Assembly: GCA_963576735.1 (NCBI GenBank)
Contig: OY755178.1
Coordinates: forward strand, 682,001-746,000
From: Bedellia somnulentella
Taxonomy: Eukaryota; Arthropoda; Insecta; Lepidoptera; Bedelliidae
DNA length: 64,000 nucleotides
Reading direction: 5' to 3'
Shown: positions 19,975 through 31,487 of the stretch, piece after piece
How the letters are laid out: each line of letters starts with the position of its first letter
Numbering within the stretch: the first letter of the stretch is position 1
Program-made: the position numbers and the translations under genes
Notes under the pieces: model-generated
Databases searched by the model: none
What the model saw: only the letters and a program-made list of their open reading frames with translations
What the model was told of the DNA's origin: nothing

Positions 19975-20182
19975 AGTGTCGGCTTCAAATAGCATTCACC
20001 CATTTTTTCTAGTGGACACCACAAGAGTCGACTAAGATTATCAGTGTTTAAAGTGGGATTAATCATTCTTCTCTTTACAATGTTCTCCCATTAATTTCAT
20101 CAATTCACTTTCAAGAGTGGCGAACCATATAATTTTTGTTTACCCATTTCTTGGATTTATACCCGTGAGTTTATGTATGTAC
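19975..20182 (+). repeat. SINE-A, diverged
   Basis: Old copy recognisable by GTGTCGGCTTCAAATAGC at the start and CCCGTGAGTTTATGTATG at the end. Confidence 0.6.
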
Positions 20183-20406
20183 ATACCTAACCATACATAG
20201 GTAGCCAGAGCCAAGGAATTATAAATTTCTCAGCCACTTTTGGAAGTTGTGCGGGGACAAGATAGTAAAATAAAGGTTTTTGGTGATGGGTCTCCAACCG
20301 CATCGCCCAATAATCCAATAAAAAGCCCCAATACCCTTAGTCGCTTCTTACGACACCCGTGGGTAGGAAGGGGTAGCGACATTCTAAGCCGGCACTACAC
20401 TCAGGT
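20183..20406 (-). repeat. SINE-A, GCCGGCAC subtype
   Basis: Lacks the GCCGTGAGTATATG end. Tail sequence joins directly at GGTAGCCAGAG. It lies tail to tail with the previous copy. Confidence 0.8.
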
Positions 20407-20410
20407 TGAT

Positions 20411-20681
20411 GTATGTATGTATATAAAATCTTGATGTGTCAAAAATCAATCAGCATCGTAACCACGAAGGATTTTCCACTGACACGGAATGCTCGTTAGA
20501 TCTTAGTTTAGAGTGATGTACGACGCTCGATGTTGGTCGCGGCCCAAATCAATTTGTATGTTGAAACAAACAAATCGACCTTATCGCCCGCCGACGCTGC
20601 TTCGGGCGGGATTCCTGCGCGGGCGCATGTCCGCGTGTTTGATGTGATCGACAGCTAGGGGTGGCATGCGTGCATTTTAAC
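20411..20681. other. GC-rich stretch, unassigned
   Basis: The block at about 20575-20670 is GC-rich for this window, with a CCCGCC...GGGCGGG foldback, and has no ORF or known repeat. Confidence 0.3.
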
Positions 20682-20762
20682 ATATATACATATACTCACG
20701 CCATTTTTTGCCATTGGGGCAGGCAGAGATAATCGATCGCCGCTTTGTAAGATCCTGGCAAA
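20682..20762 (-). mobile_element. RTE LINE 3' terminal fragment
   Basis: Minus-strand tail and the last ~20 codons (DRTKWRSI region) with several substitutions. Confidence 0.65.
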
Positions 20763-21420
20763 TTTTAATTAACTGAAATGAAAATGAAAATCAATCTTTG
20801 GAACCAAAGTTCGTAATTGGCAATTAGGGACATGCAAATATAATAATCCTGAAATGAATATTGTTTTCGTAAGCATGTTTTAATAATTTCAACATCTCAA
20901 ATACGAAAACCAACTTTTTAATTTACTGTGCTCTAATAATAGCTCCAATGAGCAGTCAAGGATAGATAAAATAATTTCTCAGAGTAACTTTATATCCACG
21001 GCAAACTAACTTCTAAGAACTAAGAACTAACTGACTAAGTCTTAGCCGCACGCCGATTAAAACTAGCCAGTTGACAACCCTAATCAGTTACGCCCAATTT
21101 GCTATACAAATAGCGCACAACTCGATCGAGTCGCTCGCATGCCAGTTCTCGAGTATAGTTAGATTAATAGTATCGACTTATTTAGTAGCGCCTAATTTAT
21201 TCGATGTTTTCGAATGATACAGTCCAATGCTTACAACAACATATGTAGAGCTGGGATTTAATTTGGACCACCCAAATGATAGAGCTAGAATTATTAGGTC
21301 ATAGGCAGATCTATCACACCTTTTTAATATGGTATTAAATTTAAGAGCCTATGTTTAACTGTATGTAATTTAAGTAATCCAGCATAATATGAATATATAT
21401 ATTATTATCATCTCATCATC
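20763..21420. other. No feature recognised
   Basis: Mixed-composition text with no persuasive ORF or repeat family. Confidence 0.35.
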
Positions 21421-21653
21421 TCATATACTCACGGCTATAAATCCCCTAACGGGTAGCCAGAGCTTTGGAATGAGAAATTCCTCAGCCACTTTTGGAAGTT
21501 GCGTGGGGAAAACATGGTAAAATAAAGGTTGTTGGTGATGGGTCTCCAACCGCATCGCCCAAACATCCCTTGAAAGCCCCAATACCGTTAGTCGCCTTCT
21601 ACGTACACCCAGCGGAAGAAATGGGGTAGTGCTATTTTACACTCTACACAGCT
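21421..21653 (-). repeat. SINE-A
   Basis: Full length. Starts without a long tail after a CATCTCATC repeat. Confidence 0.85.
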
Positions 21654-21656
21654 ATG

Positions 21657-21680
21657 AATATATATATATATATATATATA
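21657..21680. repeat. (TA)n microsatellite
   Basis: Simple alternating TA run next to the SINE-A 5' end. Confidence 0.85.
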
Positions 21681-21719
21681 GCTATTTGTGCTATGTATTA
21701 GGTATTATATTTGATATTT

Positions 21720-21941
21720 GCCGTGTAGTGCGGCTTAGAATGTCACCACCCTTTTCTATCCGGGGGTGTCGTAAGAAGTGACTGATGATTTGGGGTTTTT
21801 AAAGTGATTGTTGAGCAATTTGACTGGAGACCAATCATCAACCATCCCTTAGTTTGCAATGTTTTCCGTAATCTTCTTAATAAAAGTAACTGAAGCATTC
21901 CTAATTCTGAAGTAATTTATAGCCGTGAGTAAATGTATGTA
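21720..21941 (+). repeat. SINE-A, diverged, GCGGCTTAGAATGTC subtype
   Basis: Old copy whose tail meets that of the next, opposite copy in a palindromic ATGTATGTACATACAT junction. Confidence 0.65.
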
Positions 21942-22119
21942 CATACATACATACATATACTCACGGCTATATTTCCCTAGAAGGGGTAACCAGAGCTAAG
22001 GAATTATAAATTCCTCAGCCACTTTTGGAAGTTGAGTGGGGAAAAGATGGTAAAGATAAAGGTTTTTGGTGATGGGTCTCCAACAGCATCGCCCAAAAAT
22101 CCAATAAAAAGCCCCAATG
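21942..22119 (-). repeat. SINE-A, 5' truncated
   Basis: Ends at AAGCCCCAATG. The 5' third is absent. Confidence 0.8.
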
Positions 22120-22136
22120 TAAATGTATGTATACAT

Positions 22137-22464
22137 TAAAAACTTCGGTCCGTCATGCTGACAGGCATAGGTTTAAGACCCGGGTCGAGCGTAAGCTTTG
22201 CGTATGACATATGTAAGGTTAATTTATCATGTTTTTTAAGGTGAGGGTAATCATCATGAAGCAACCCACATGGCTGAGTTGTATTTAGTCGTGTAACAGT
22301 GTATTCATATAAAACGGCGATACGCCAGCTCGATATCACGTGTGTACACAGTCCAAGCAAAACATTGTCACTCGGAACACCAGGTGATAATGTCACGTGA
22401 TATTAAGAAGTGTTAGTACCTCTGGCAATCCCTTCGGGGAATTATGCGTGAACGTTTGAGCCTT
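22137..22464 (+). repeat. SINE-C
   Basis: Nearly full length but diverged. Head degraded (TTTAAGACCCGGGTCGAG B-box region), body and the GCGTGAACGTTTGAG end intact. Confidence 0.8.
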
Positions 22465-22639
22465 AAGTCTTTAATCTGTCATAAATGCTGAAGAACCAAA
22501 TAAAATCTGCTTCAAATTTTTTATCATTTCTGATAATAACCACCTGATTAAAAAATAACAATTAATATAAAAATATTTAATCATAGGCATTGAAAATCCT
22601 TCATTCCGTATGCGCATCTATACATGCAACCTGACTCCG

Positions 22640-22922
22640 GGTCTGACTCTCCTCGGGTCCCTGGCTCGGGTCCGTGACGTGACACAATCGGTTCTGACTG
22701 AAAATCAGTTTTAAAGGTTATGCCTTTAATAAATGCTGAGTCAGCAACCTTTTCTTTGCCTTTAAGGGGACTTTAATTATGTATGTCCCTAAATGTTTTA
22801 TTTATAATATTTTTTGTTTTTTTGTTTTGTTCTTTGTTAAAATTGTGTGTGTTTTTGTAAAAATGTAATGTCTTATTGTTCCCTGAGGCAATGAATAAAT
22901 GATATCTTTTCTTTTCTTTTCT
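22640..22922 (+). mobile_element. LINE 3' UTR with (CTTTT)n tail
   Basis: A hairpin-rich segment (GGTTCTGACTGAAAATCAG, ATGCTGAGTCAGCAACC) is followed by T-rich text, AATAAATGATA and (CTTTT)n. The same module appears at 36895-37100 and reversed at 38395-38700. Confidence 0.5.
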
Positions 22923-23060
22923 ATATGGGTTTTCTTCAGGATTACCCGAGTGTTTCCGATATCTTAAATAACATTGACGGATCCTCCAAGTCTCTTGTCC
23001 TACCCCTTCTCAAAATAAGTGACTGAATTTCTGGCATGAATTATAAATAGATAATAAACA

Positions 23061-23396
23061 TACGGACATATTATACACAAATCAAGTTAGCCCCAAACTG
23101 GGATAAACCTAAACGATTTAATAAATACTATATAATACGAGTACACAGGTAAATAACATCGAAGACTAACGACCGATTTCTGAATTGAGTATTCCAGCTG
23201 ACAACAGCTTAAGTATCGTTCTGTCGCATTGAAATCTTAACAACTGAATGAGACAAAACTATACTTAAGTCGTTCTCAGCTTTAATGCTCAATTCAGAAA
23301 TCGGGCGTAAGAAACAATAATTTAAGCTCTTCACATAAATGTTGCAGTCAGCGGGGATCGAACCCGACTGAGAGGCTAGTCACCTATCCAGTCCAC
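23061..23396 (-). repeat. SINE-E, split by a MITE
   Basis: Minus-strand tRNA-like head near 23396-23345 (GGTTCGATCCCC) and a GTTAGCCCC motif in plus text at ~23088. The MITE at 23170-23307 interrupts it. Confidence 0.65.
23170..23307. mobile_element. Small palindromic MITE, copy 2
   Basis: 138 bp with ~50-bp inverted repeats starting CGACCGATTTCTGAATTGAG, flanked by TAA at 23167-23169 and 23308-23310. A TWA-type TSD fits a PIF/Harbinger-derived MITE (inference). Confidence 0.8.
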
Positions 23397-23467
23397 CACG
23401 GATGTTGTCAATTTGTAGGTAGAAAAGGAAAATAAATGGAAATATGGTCTAAGTAATATGTGTGTTT

Positions 23468-23717
23468 GCCGTGTAGTGCCGGCTTAGAATGTCGCTACCC
23501 CTTTCTACCCACGGGTATCGTAAGAGGCAACTAAGGGTATTGGGGCTTTATATTGGATTTTTGGGCGATACGGTTGGAGACCCAGCACCAAAAACCTTTA
23601 TTCTTACCATCTTTTCCCCACTCAATTTCCAAAAGTGGCTGAGGAATTTATAATTCCTTAGCTCTGGTTACCCTTTCTAGGGAAATATAGCCGTGAGTGT
23701 ATGTATGTATGTATGTA
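23468..23717 (+). repeat. SINE-A, CCCACGGGTATCG subtype
   Basis: Full length with (TATG)n tail and a GGAAATATAGCCGTGAG end. Confidence 0.9.
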
Positions 23718-24257
23718 ATATGTAAAAAAAAAGTTATTTGCCACCCATCATGCATAAGCAATAATTTAAATGCGTTTGCAATATAGCAGGGTAAATAACC
23801 TGATTATTAGAAAAGTAAATACTAAGATGGTATGTAATAAATCTCTAAATGATTTTTTTATATATTCTTGTGAATTTAAAGTAGGAAGTAGTTATTAGAC
23901 AGTTCAAAGACCAATAAATTTTGTTCCTATACTCAACGTTGCGCAAAATAAATTAAATCGACGAAATAAAGTTGCTTTCAAAAACGCTTTCGCTAAATGA
24001 CTTTGAAGTCTATAAAAATAAGGCTTTTTCACAAATGCCAGGCGGCATTGGGGATTTAAAAACAGAACTGCGGTAAAACGAAAAAGCTGTTCCGATTCAT
24101 TTCCAGTTTGTATTGAATATCTTCAATTAGAATAAATAAATGTTTCCATTAGTCAACACGAAATATAATGAAAATGCGAAACCATTAAAGTGAAAGTTTT
24201 ATTCAATCTTCCTTTAAAAAATTCTACTAGTAAACTTTAAACATAACACAACATAAC
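23718..24257. other. No feature recognised
   Basis: AT-rich; nothing beyond short chance frames. Confidence 0.35.
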
Positions 24258-24609
24258 ATAAACTTTCACGCCGTTTATCCCCGAAGGGGATGGCAGAGGT
24301 ACCAATACTTCTGAACTCACATGGCAGCGCCATCTAGTGTCCAGAGAAGGTACCCACGTTTTGCTTAGACAGTGTACTCACGTGATAGGGGGCAGGCCTA
24401 TCGCCGTTTTGTTCGAATACACTGTCACATGACTAAGTACAATTCAGCCATGAGGGTTTCCTCACGATGTTTTCCCTCACCGTTAACAACCATGATAAAT
24501 TAACCACACATATGACTTTAGAAAAGACAAATTGGTGTAGGCCCGACCCAGGATTGGAACTCACGCCCTTCTGTTTACGGGCGGGTGTTCTACCCACTGG
24601 ACTATCATG
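24258..24609 (-). repeat. SINE-C, full length
   Basis: Best copy on this strand. tRNA-like head at 24609-24540 with A-box-like TAGTCCAGTGGG and B-box-like TTCCAATCC, then the body and the 3' module at 24258-24300 (plus CACGCCGTTTATCCCCGAAG). It has a private insertion, AACTCACATGGCAGCGCC, also found in the copy at 32524. Confidence 0.9.
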
Positions 24610-24659
24610 TCGTCTTACTTTACGTCGTACTTTACTATGAGGCTAATGTTCTATCAGTA

Positions 24660-25404
24660 CGTTAGTTATATATCCTAGATTGTCCTCGTAGATATTATTG
24701 TAAGGATCTCCCAAACTTGTTAGATTTAAATACAAATGCAATTAAAAGAGTGCCGTACTTTACGTCTTCCAAATCCATTACATTATTTGCCCAGCGACAA
24801 TATGAATTCATGGCTCCTTATTTATACCGCCAAATTAGGACTAACATCGAAAAAGAGATTAGACATTTAAATAATTTTAAATTTAAGGAAATAATAGAAT
24901 AGAATAGAATAGAATAACTCTTTATTGTACATCAAACACAAATTTACAAAAGAAATTATCATACAGTTTACAGTGAGGTACAATCGGCGGTCTTATCGCT
25001 AAAAGCGATCTCTTCCAGACAACCTTTGGAAGGTGAGATCGGTAAACTAGTTATCTGGGTAGATGCACAAAACAAGCTTACTTTAAAACTAACTTATTCA
25101 ATTGAAATAATAAATAAATATTAATTACACAAAATAATATAATATTACAAACATATGAACACACGTACATACATAACTACATACTTTTATATATACAAGT
25201 AATACAAATACCTAAATAAAATACACAAATACGGAAATAATATTGAATTGGATTGTTAAGCTAAGTTATGTTATGTTATGACCAAACATAAAATATGTTG
25301 AATATTTGTAAATAACATTATTATATATCAATACACCTATACATACACACACACACTTTTTCACTAAACCACACACCTACATACATTCTCTCCCACTCAA
25401 ACAA

Positions 25405-25437
<33 letters not shown>

Positions 25438-25690
25438 TCCATAAGCTAGTAATGTAAAAGTATAATAGATTAAGCTCTAATCATTGTTTCTTTGTATACT
25501 TAACTTAGTAAATATATGTAAATATAAACCACATAGTGAAGACCTTGATTATATTGGAACATGTATATTAATAACTATACCATATGGGAATACTGTCTCT
25601 CACACTACGGGTAACCCTTTTGGGAGACAGGTTCATAATATATTGTAATATGTTCTGATGAGCCAATAAAAATGATTTTTTTTTATTAAG
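24660..25690 (+). pseudogene. LINE C-terminal relic and 3' end
   Basis: The frame around 24700-24896 (PYFTSSKSITLFAQRQYEF, LYRQIRTNIEKE) resembles the C-terminal end of Jockey/CR1-type LINE proteins. It is cut by a minus-strand insertion at 24897-25232. The 3' end resumes after 25233 and finishes with AATAAAAATGA near 25663. A (CA)n run lies at 25403-25430. Confidence 0.45.
24897..25232 (-). mobile_element. Jockey-like LINE 3' end, retro-inserted
   Basis: 336 bp with the 10-bp TSD GGAAATAATA at 24887-24896 and 25233-25242. Plus text starts (AGAAT)n and CTCTTTATTGTAC. It includes the CGGTCTTATCGCTAAAAGCG hairpin typical of this 3' UTR. Confidence 0.85.
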
Positions 25691-26083
25691 CTTTGGATCT
25701 GGATATTATCGCATAAAAAAGTAGCTCCACTTTTTTGTGGGTGACTTGCTTTACAGCTCATACATAACTAAAAACTGAAATCTAAAAATCCAAATAGCAC
25801 TAGTGAAACTCTTATGTTGGGCTCAAGTCTTCGTGTCTTATTGTTCGTATCATATTTTGTTAGGTGAATATTAACAAGGGGAATTATTCCGAGAGAGCCA
25901 CATATATCTATCATAATATGTCACGTGACATGCTGTCAAAGCGACTATTTATTTTGTTTGGATTTGAATAAGTTTTTATCTTATTCAAAATCTCGACTGC
26001 GTACTGTATACATATCCTTAAATCAAAAGCGGAACATTGCTAAATTATTAGCATATAATATATCTGACCCCCCATATATTCAG
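25691..26083. other. No feature recognised
   Basis: AT-rich spacer between LINE fragments. Confidence 0.35.
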
Positions 26084-26905
26084 AATAGAATAGAATAGAA
26101 TAACTCTTTATTGTACATCAAACACAATTTTACAAAAGAAATTATCATACAGTTTGCAGTGAGGTACAATCGGCGGTCTTATCGCTAAAAGCGATCTTTT
26201 CCAGACAACCTTTGGAAGGTGAGATCGGTAAACTAGTTATCTGGGTAGATGCACAAAACAAGCTTACTTTAAAACTAACTTATTTAATTGAAATAATAAA
26301 TAATAACATAAATATTAATTACACAAAATAATATACATATTACACACATATGAACACACATACATACATAACTACATACTTTTATAAATACAAGGAATAC
26401 AAATACCTAAATAAAATACACAAATACGTATTAGAAATATAATTAATACATATAATTTAAAAAGCAACAGTATTACAGCGCTTCAGTGAGATAGTGTTGT
26501 TTCACCAGATCCTTGAACACATTAAGTGATTTAGCCAATCGCACCTCCACAGGAAGTGCGTTCCACAATTGCACAGCGTGTACAGAAAAAGAGGAGCCAT
26601 AGAAATTGGTTGAATGAGAGGGAATGGTTAATTGAAGATTATGGTCTGGAAGAAGATAGAAATTGAAAACGTTCTTTTAGATAGAAAGGGGTGGCAGGAT
26701 TGAATAAGATAGAGTAAAGAAGAGACAAAGTATGTGCATTTCGGCGGAGGCGAATAGGAAGCCACTTAAGTTTAGAACGATAAACAGACACGTGATCATA
26801 CTTACGCAATCCAAAAACAAACCTTATGCATAAGTTTTGGAGACGCTCTAATTTATTTAGCTGTTCTTCCGTTAAATCAAGATAACAGGTAAAAAGTCAA
26901 AAAAA
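26084..26905 (-). mobile_element. Jockey-like LINE 3' end, longer copy
   Basis: Same family as 24897-25232 with the same (AGAAT)n tail. It extends into eroded coding text (plus 26470-26900, e.g. AAGTGCGTTCCACAATTGC), which in reverse encodes the LINE C-terminus. A poly(A/T)-like run follows at 26900-26920. Confidence 0.75.
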
Positions 26906-26924
26906 AAAAAAAAAAAAGTCAAAA

Positions 26925-28525
26925 AGTTTATTTTTCAAAATAAAGTTAAATACTAACATTTTTTGAACGTCAAAGTTTTAAATTAATCGTTAATCCGTTG
27001 CTTCGGAAGGTGTTCGTAAAGAGAAGAAGCAACAAAGAAACTCTTTACATTCACATTTTTTCATTTTTTCAAAATATGGTTTGTACAATTTCAGTTTATA
27101 AACATGTTTTTACTTTACAAAAGATTTTCTAAGCGACCAAACCAAACGCTAGTTTGACATAATTAAAATAAATTGTCCATCACAAAAACCAATCACATAA
27201 TGTGAGAAGAAAAATCCTCACCAGACAATTATTCCTAGGAATAACGAGGGAAGATTTATAGTTTTACGGACATGGTCATGTGCGCGTTGGGTCCTTGTCG
27301 TTTAAAAAATCTTGAACACTGTAGTAAGATTTCTTTAAAAGCATGGCTTTAATTGCCTTTTTAAAAGATGCCACAGGCAATTCCAATATGTCAGAAGGGA
27401 GTTTATTGAACATTTTCAGGGATAGTCCCATAAAGGAGTTACTTACTTTATTAAGTCTCCACTTCGGTACGTTAAGTTTCTCCTTATTCCGAGTGTTAAC
27501 AGTATGCCTATCACTAACTTTACTAAATCGGCCTATATTCTTTTTGGCATACATTAAATTCTCAAATATGTATTGGCAAGGGACAGTTAAAATGCCAATA
27601 TCTTTAAATTTTTCGCGCAACGAATACCTCGACCTTAACATGTAAATAGATCGGATAGCTCGCTTTTGTAAGACAAAAACTTTATGAACATCAGCCGCTT
27701 TACCCCATAATAAAATACCGTACGACATAATACTATGAAAATAACTGAAATAAACAATGCGAGCTGTTTCTATGTCTGCTATTTCTCTAATCTTACGCAC
27801 GGCATACGCTGCTGAGCTCAGCCTTTTAGAAAGTGTTAGTATATGGGGTCCCCATTGCAACTTAGAATCGATTATTATCCCTAGGAATTTTGTCTCTTTC
27901 ACTAATTCTACTTTTTCACTGTCAATAACAATATTGGCGTCAACTTGCCTAACATTCGGTAAAGTAAATTTAATACATTTAGTTTTTTTGGCATTCAGAA
28001 CCAGGTTATTTGCAGTAAACCAATGCAATACCAGTGAGATAGCTTTATTTACGTCGTCAAGAGATGTAGAGGATCTCGCTACATTAAATATTAAAGATGT
28101 GTCATCTGCAAACATAACTATCTCAGAATACTTTTGTACCATAAATGGTATATCATTAATATAAATCAGAAACAGTAATGGGCCAAGTATAGAACCTTGA
28201 GGAACGCCCATCTCTATTTCCGATCCTTTCGACGTGGTTCCATTAATATCTACCTTTAAAGTTCTTTTATCAAGATATGATGCCATTAATTTTAGTGCTT
28301 GCTCGTCAAAACCGTAATATTTAAGTTTAGTCAACGCTATTTCCTTTTTTACACAATCAAAAGCTTTTGTGAGGTCACAAAATATACCTAACGCATCCCG
28401 GGAGTTTTCCCATGAATTAAAAATATGTTTCATTAGTGACACTCCTGCATCTACAGTAGACCTACCTTTAGTAAAACCATATTGCTCGTCATGGAATATA
28501 TTATTTTTATTGAAATATGAAAGCG
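26925..28525 (-). mobile_element. LINE-1: Jockey/CR1-like LINE, 5' truncated
   Basis: The 3' UTR (27275-26925) contains GACGTTCAAAAAATG and ends in an AATAAA-type signal. It matches the 3' UTR of LINE-3 at 31980-32100. The open frame reaches the 5' truncation point at ~28525. Confidence 0.85.
27276..28442 (-). CDS. LINE-1 reverse transcriptase, C-terminal 388 residues
   Basis: RNA-directed DNA polymerase of a non-LTR element. Visible blocks are FCDLTKAFDCV near residue 20, GVPQGSILGPLLFLIYINDI near 80, the catalytic MFADDTSLIF near 110, and the thumb/C-terminal FSYFHSIMSYGILLWG near 230. The frame stays open upstream of this ATG to ~28525 (YGFTKGRSTVDAG), so the ATG is not the true start. 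The endonuclease and N-terminal RT are lost. No stops or frameshifts are present, which suggests a fairly recent insertion. The nearby LINE-3 is a degenerate sister copy. Confidence 0.9.
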   Translation of the reverse strand: MSLMKHIFNSWENSRDALGIFCDLTKAFDCVKKEIALTKLKYYGFDEQALKLMASYLDKRTLKVDINGTTSKGSEIEMGVPQGSILGPLLFLIYINDIPFMVQKYSEIVMFADDTSLIFNVARSSTSLDDVNKAISLVLHWFTANNLVLNAKKTKCIKFTLPNVRQVDANIVIDSEKVELVKETKFLGIIIDSKLQWGPHILTLSKRLSSAAYAVRKIREIADIETARIVYFSYFHSIMSYGILLWGKAADVHKVFVLQKRAIRSIYMLRSRYSLREKFKDIGILTVPCQYIFENLMYAKKNIGRFSKVSDRHTVNTRNKEKLNVPKWRLNKVSNSFMGLSLKMFNKLPSDILELPVASFKKAIKAMLLKKSYYSVQDFLNDKDPTRT

Positions 28526-28760
28526 TATCATGGTATCAGCGTAATCCAAAATTGGAAGGAGTAGAGATTGAGCTAACGCAGTTTTGGTAGCAGTAGGTAG
28601 AAAATTACGCAGTCTCCTGAGGGAGCCCGCTGACGCGAACATCCTTCGGCTTACCGATTCTAATTGGGGTACCCAAGATAAATTGCAATCGATCATAATG
28701 CCTAAATTCCTTACCACGGGGCTAAAAAGGATTGATTTTCCGTCAAATAACACAGGTATA
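28526..28760 (-). pseudogene. LINE-2 C-terminal fragment
   Basis: Encodes VVRNLGIMIDCNLSW, SLRRLRNFLPTATK and LLPILDYADTM, the post-catalytic region of a Jockey/CR1-type RT from a family other than LINE-1. It joins LINE-1 head to tail at ~28525, so the combined 28451-28753 frame is a chimera of two elements. Confidence 0.7.
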
Positions 28761-30874
28761 CGTCAATATTTAATATGAGGGGAAACTTACTTCTAGTATG
28801 CGATGGTGGAAACCATAATTTAAACTTTAAAGAGTGACAATGGAAGAGCCTCATGTCGTCCTTAAGTCTTCACCTAACATCAATATTGTAAACTAGGAAG
28901 GAGGTTCTTCTGGCAATGTAACTAAAAATAATACTTTACAAGGAGTCTCCCAGTTTAAACTTGTATTTCAAAATACACACGGGTTTTCTTGTAAAGAGTT
29001 AGAAATAGAACTTTTTTTAGAAAAATATGAAATAGATTTATTTATGTGTTACTGAATACTAGCTTAAGAATAGCGAACTCATATTCGGTTTTGAAAACTA
29101 TTATCTAGCTATACTAATATTAATAAATTTAATTCGCTTAATTCCGCTAAATAACTGCAGTCTTCATGCAACATGCACTGTGCACCGCTCGCCCTCCCAC
29201 TTACAAGAAATCGAAAAGCAGTCAATGCACCACACACTCACCCGCAAGCGAAAACCATAGGCAACCACAAACATGCGACGCGTTTCGACTCAACACGAGT
29301 CATTGTCGAGCAGTAGACAGTTCGGCAGCTGACCACCGAGTGACTGAATATTAGTATTGCTATGGATTTCCGCAAAGTAACGCCTGATTCAATCCAATAT
29401 ATTATCTAACTAGTAACTAATACCGCAATTCTAAAGCCTGTGGTGGCTCCGCTATATTTTAAAAAAATAATATCAAATCAAAAAATCGTAATGATATTGT
29501 AAAGTTAAGCGTTGAGCAAGTCGTGGAATTATCCTGCATATAGTTAAAAAACTATTTCTTAGTATGTTTGCATCGACCCCCTTATAACCAAAATTATGAT
29601 AAATTCGAAAATGTAATGGAAGATGTATTAAGCAACGTTCTCAGGAATAAAAAACGTATAATAATATGTGGAGACTTCAATGTGGATTTCCTACAATTAT
29701 CTTAAAACACGATTGATGAGTTTATTCCAATCTTTCAATTTAGAAAATTCATTTTTGGAACCGACTAGAATCAAAACATATTACTGCTAGTAAAGTAGAA
29801 AAATATATAAATATAATAACTCTAAGTTGCCTACATGTACAATTAATAAAAACCCAAAAACTACCTATGATATTATTTATAAGGTTCTGATAAACGAATT
29901 TAATAAAATCTTTAAAGTAAAAAATGTAACTATTACCAGTAAATTTAAGTTTTGTGAGTGGGCAACACCAAGTATTTATAAATCAAGAGAAAAACTCTTC
30001 AATTTATATGATCAAAAAGCTTATAGTAATAATAATGAATTGAGTGAATATGTAAAAAAAATACTCAAAAATATTTAATAAAGTATGTAAAGAGGCTAAA
30101 GCCAGATAGCTAAGCCGACGTATCCGAACATCCGATAATAAAGTTAAAACAGTGTGGAATATTATCAACACCCAAACAAGTCGAGGTAAACCATGTGATC
30201 AGGAGTTCTGTATTCGATCTGATAAAGGTCTGACTACCTCTTATGAGCAAATCGCTTGTATTTTAAAAAATAATTTACTGACATACCATCAAAAACAACG
30301 GAAAATTTAAACACATCGGCTATAAAAGCTCAACACTTCTAACAACAAAATGTTGAAAGTTGCGAAACTTTGTTTTGTTTTAAAGATGTCAGCCCTGCAG
30401 GGCCCTGGAGATATCAAAAAATGTTTTAAATCATATAAATTAAAAAGTTCTGAAGACATTTTTATTAAATTAGAACATTATGGCATACAAGGTGACGCAC
30501 TTAAATTAATAAAGTCTTACAGAAAGTGCAAATCTATAATACAATATCAGCAGCAAGCAGAAATGGGTGTTCCGTAGGGTTCTATTTTGGGCCTATTTTT
30601 ATTTTTGGTTTATATTAATGATTTGCCGTTCATGGTCGATAATAAGTCCGAGATAGTGTTATTTGCTGATGATACTGTTGATTTGACGTTAAAAGAAATA
30701 ATCAGAATATTGACGAGGTGAATAACACGGTTTCACAGATTCTAATAACATTTGCTTCCAATAATCTTGTACTGAATGGTATAAAAACCAAATGCCTTAA
30801 ATTTGTATTACCTAATGTTAGGTGCGTTGATAACGAAATAATGAAAAGTTAGTATTTTCGGATGACACAGTTTT

Positions 30875-31019
30875 ACTAATAAATAAAGAATAAAAAAAGG
30901 AAAGAAAAATTTCGACACAGGAGAAAAAAAAAATTTTTTTTCTTTCTTTTATTTATTCTTTATTTATTAGTAATAATCCCCACATGAGGTTCTCATGAAC
31001 AAAAAGATTTAAATTATGT
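30875..31019. mobile_element. tRNA-satellite-related fold-back insertion
   Basis: 145 bp between 9-bp TSDs CACAGTTTT (30866-30874 and 31020-31028). The left part is the reversed tRNA-like 3' end with its TTTTTCTTTCC tail. The right part is the same tail in forward orientation running into CCCCACATGAGG. The two form an inverted repeat ACTAATAAATAAAGAATAAA. Confidence 0.8.
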
Positions 31020-31487
31020 CACAGTTTTGTTAGGGATACTCTGGTTTCCAAGCTCGAATGGGGACCCCACATTAGCTCACTAGCTGGCAGGCTAAGTAGT
31101 GCTGATTTGGCGTTAGGAAAATAAGACATTTGACAGATGTACAGACAGCTCGATTAGTTTATTACAGCTATTTTCATAGTGTAATTTCTTACGGTATTTT
31201 ACTCTGGGGCAGAGCAGCTGATGATGGTTCCATATTTAGTCTCCAAAAGAGAGCAATAAGAGCTATTTATAATTTGAGATCACTAGATTCCCTGAGGGAA
31301 TGGTTTAAAACCATAAATATAATGACACCGCCATGTCAAGATATTTATGAAAATATTATGTATGTAAGAAAATATCAGGCCTCTTCTGTAAAAAAATGTT
31401 ACAGACATTCGCAATCTGAGAGACAACAATAAAATTTCAATACCTAAATACAGATTCTCAAAAGTAAATACACCTTTCATTGGGTTA

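Noticed and set aside
27757..28164. 135-residue plus-strand ORF over LINE-1
   Set aside because: Opposite-strand shadow of the intact reverse transcriptase.
29166..29354. 62-residue ORF rich in Cys, His and Ser
   Set aside because: It lies in an insert within degenerate LINE-3, has no splice context and no recognisable domain.
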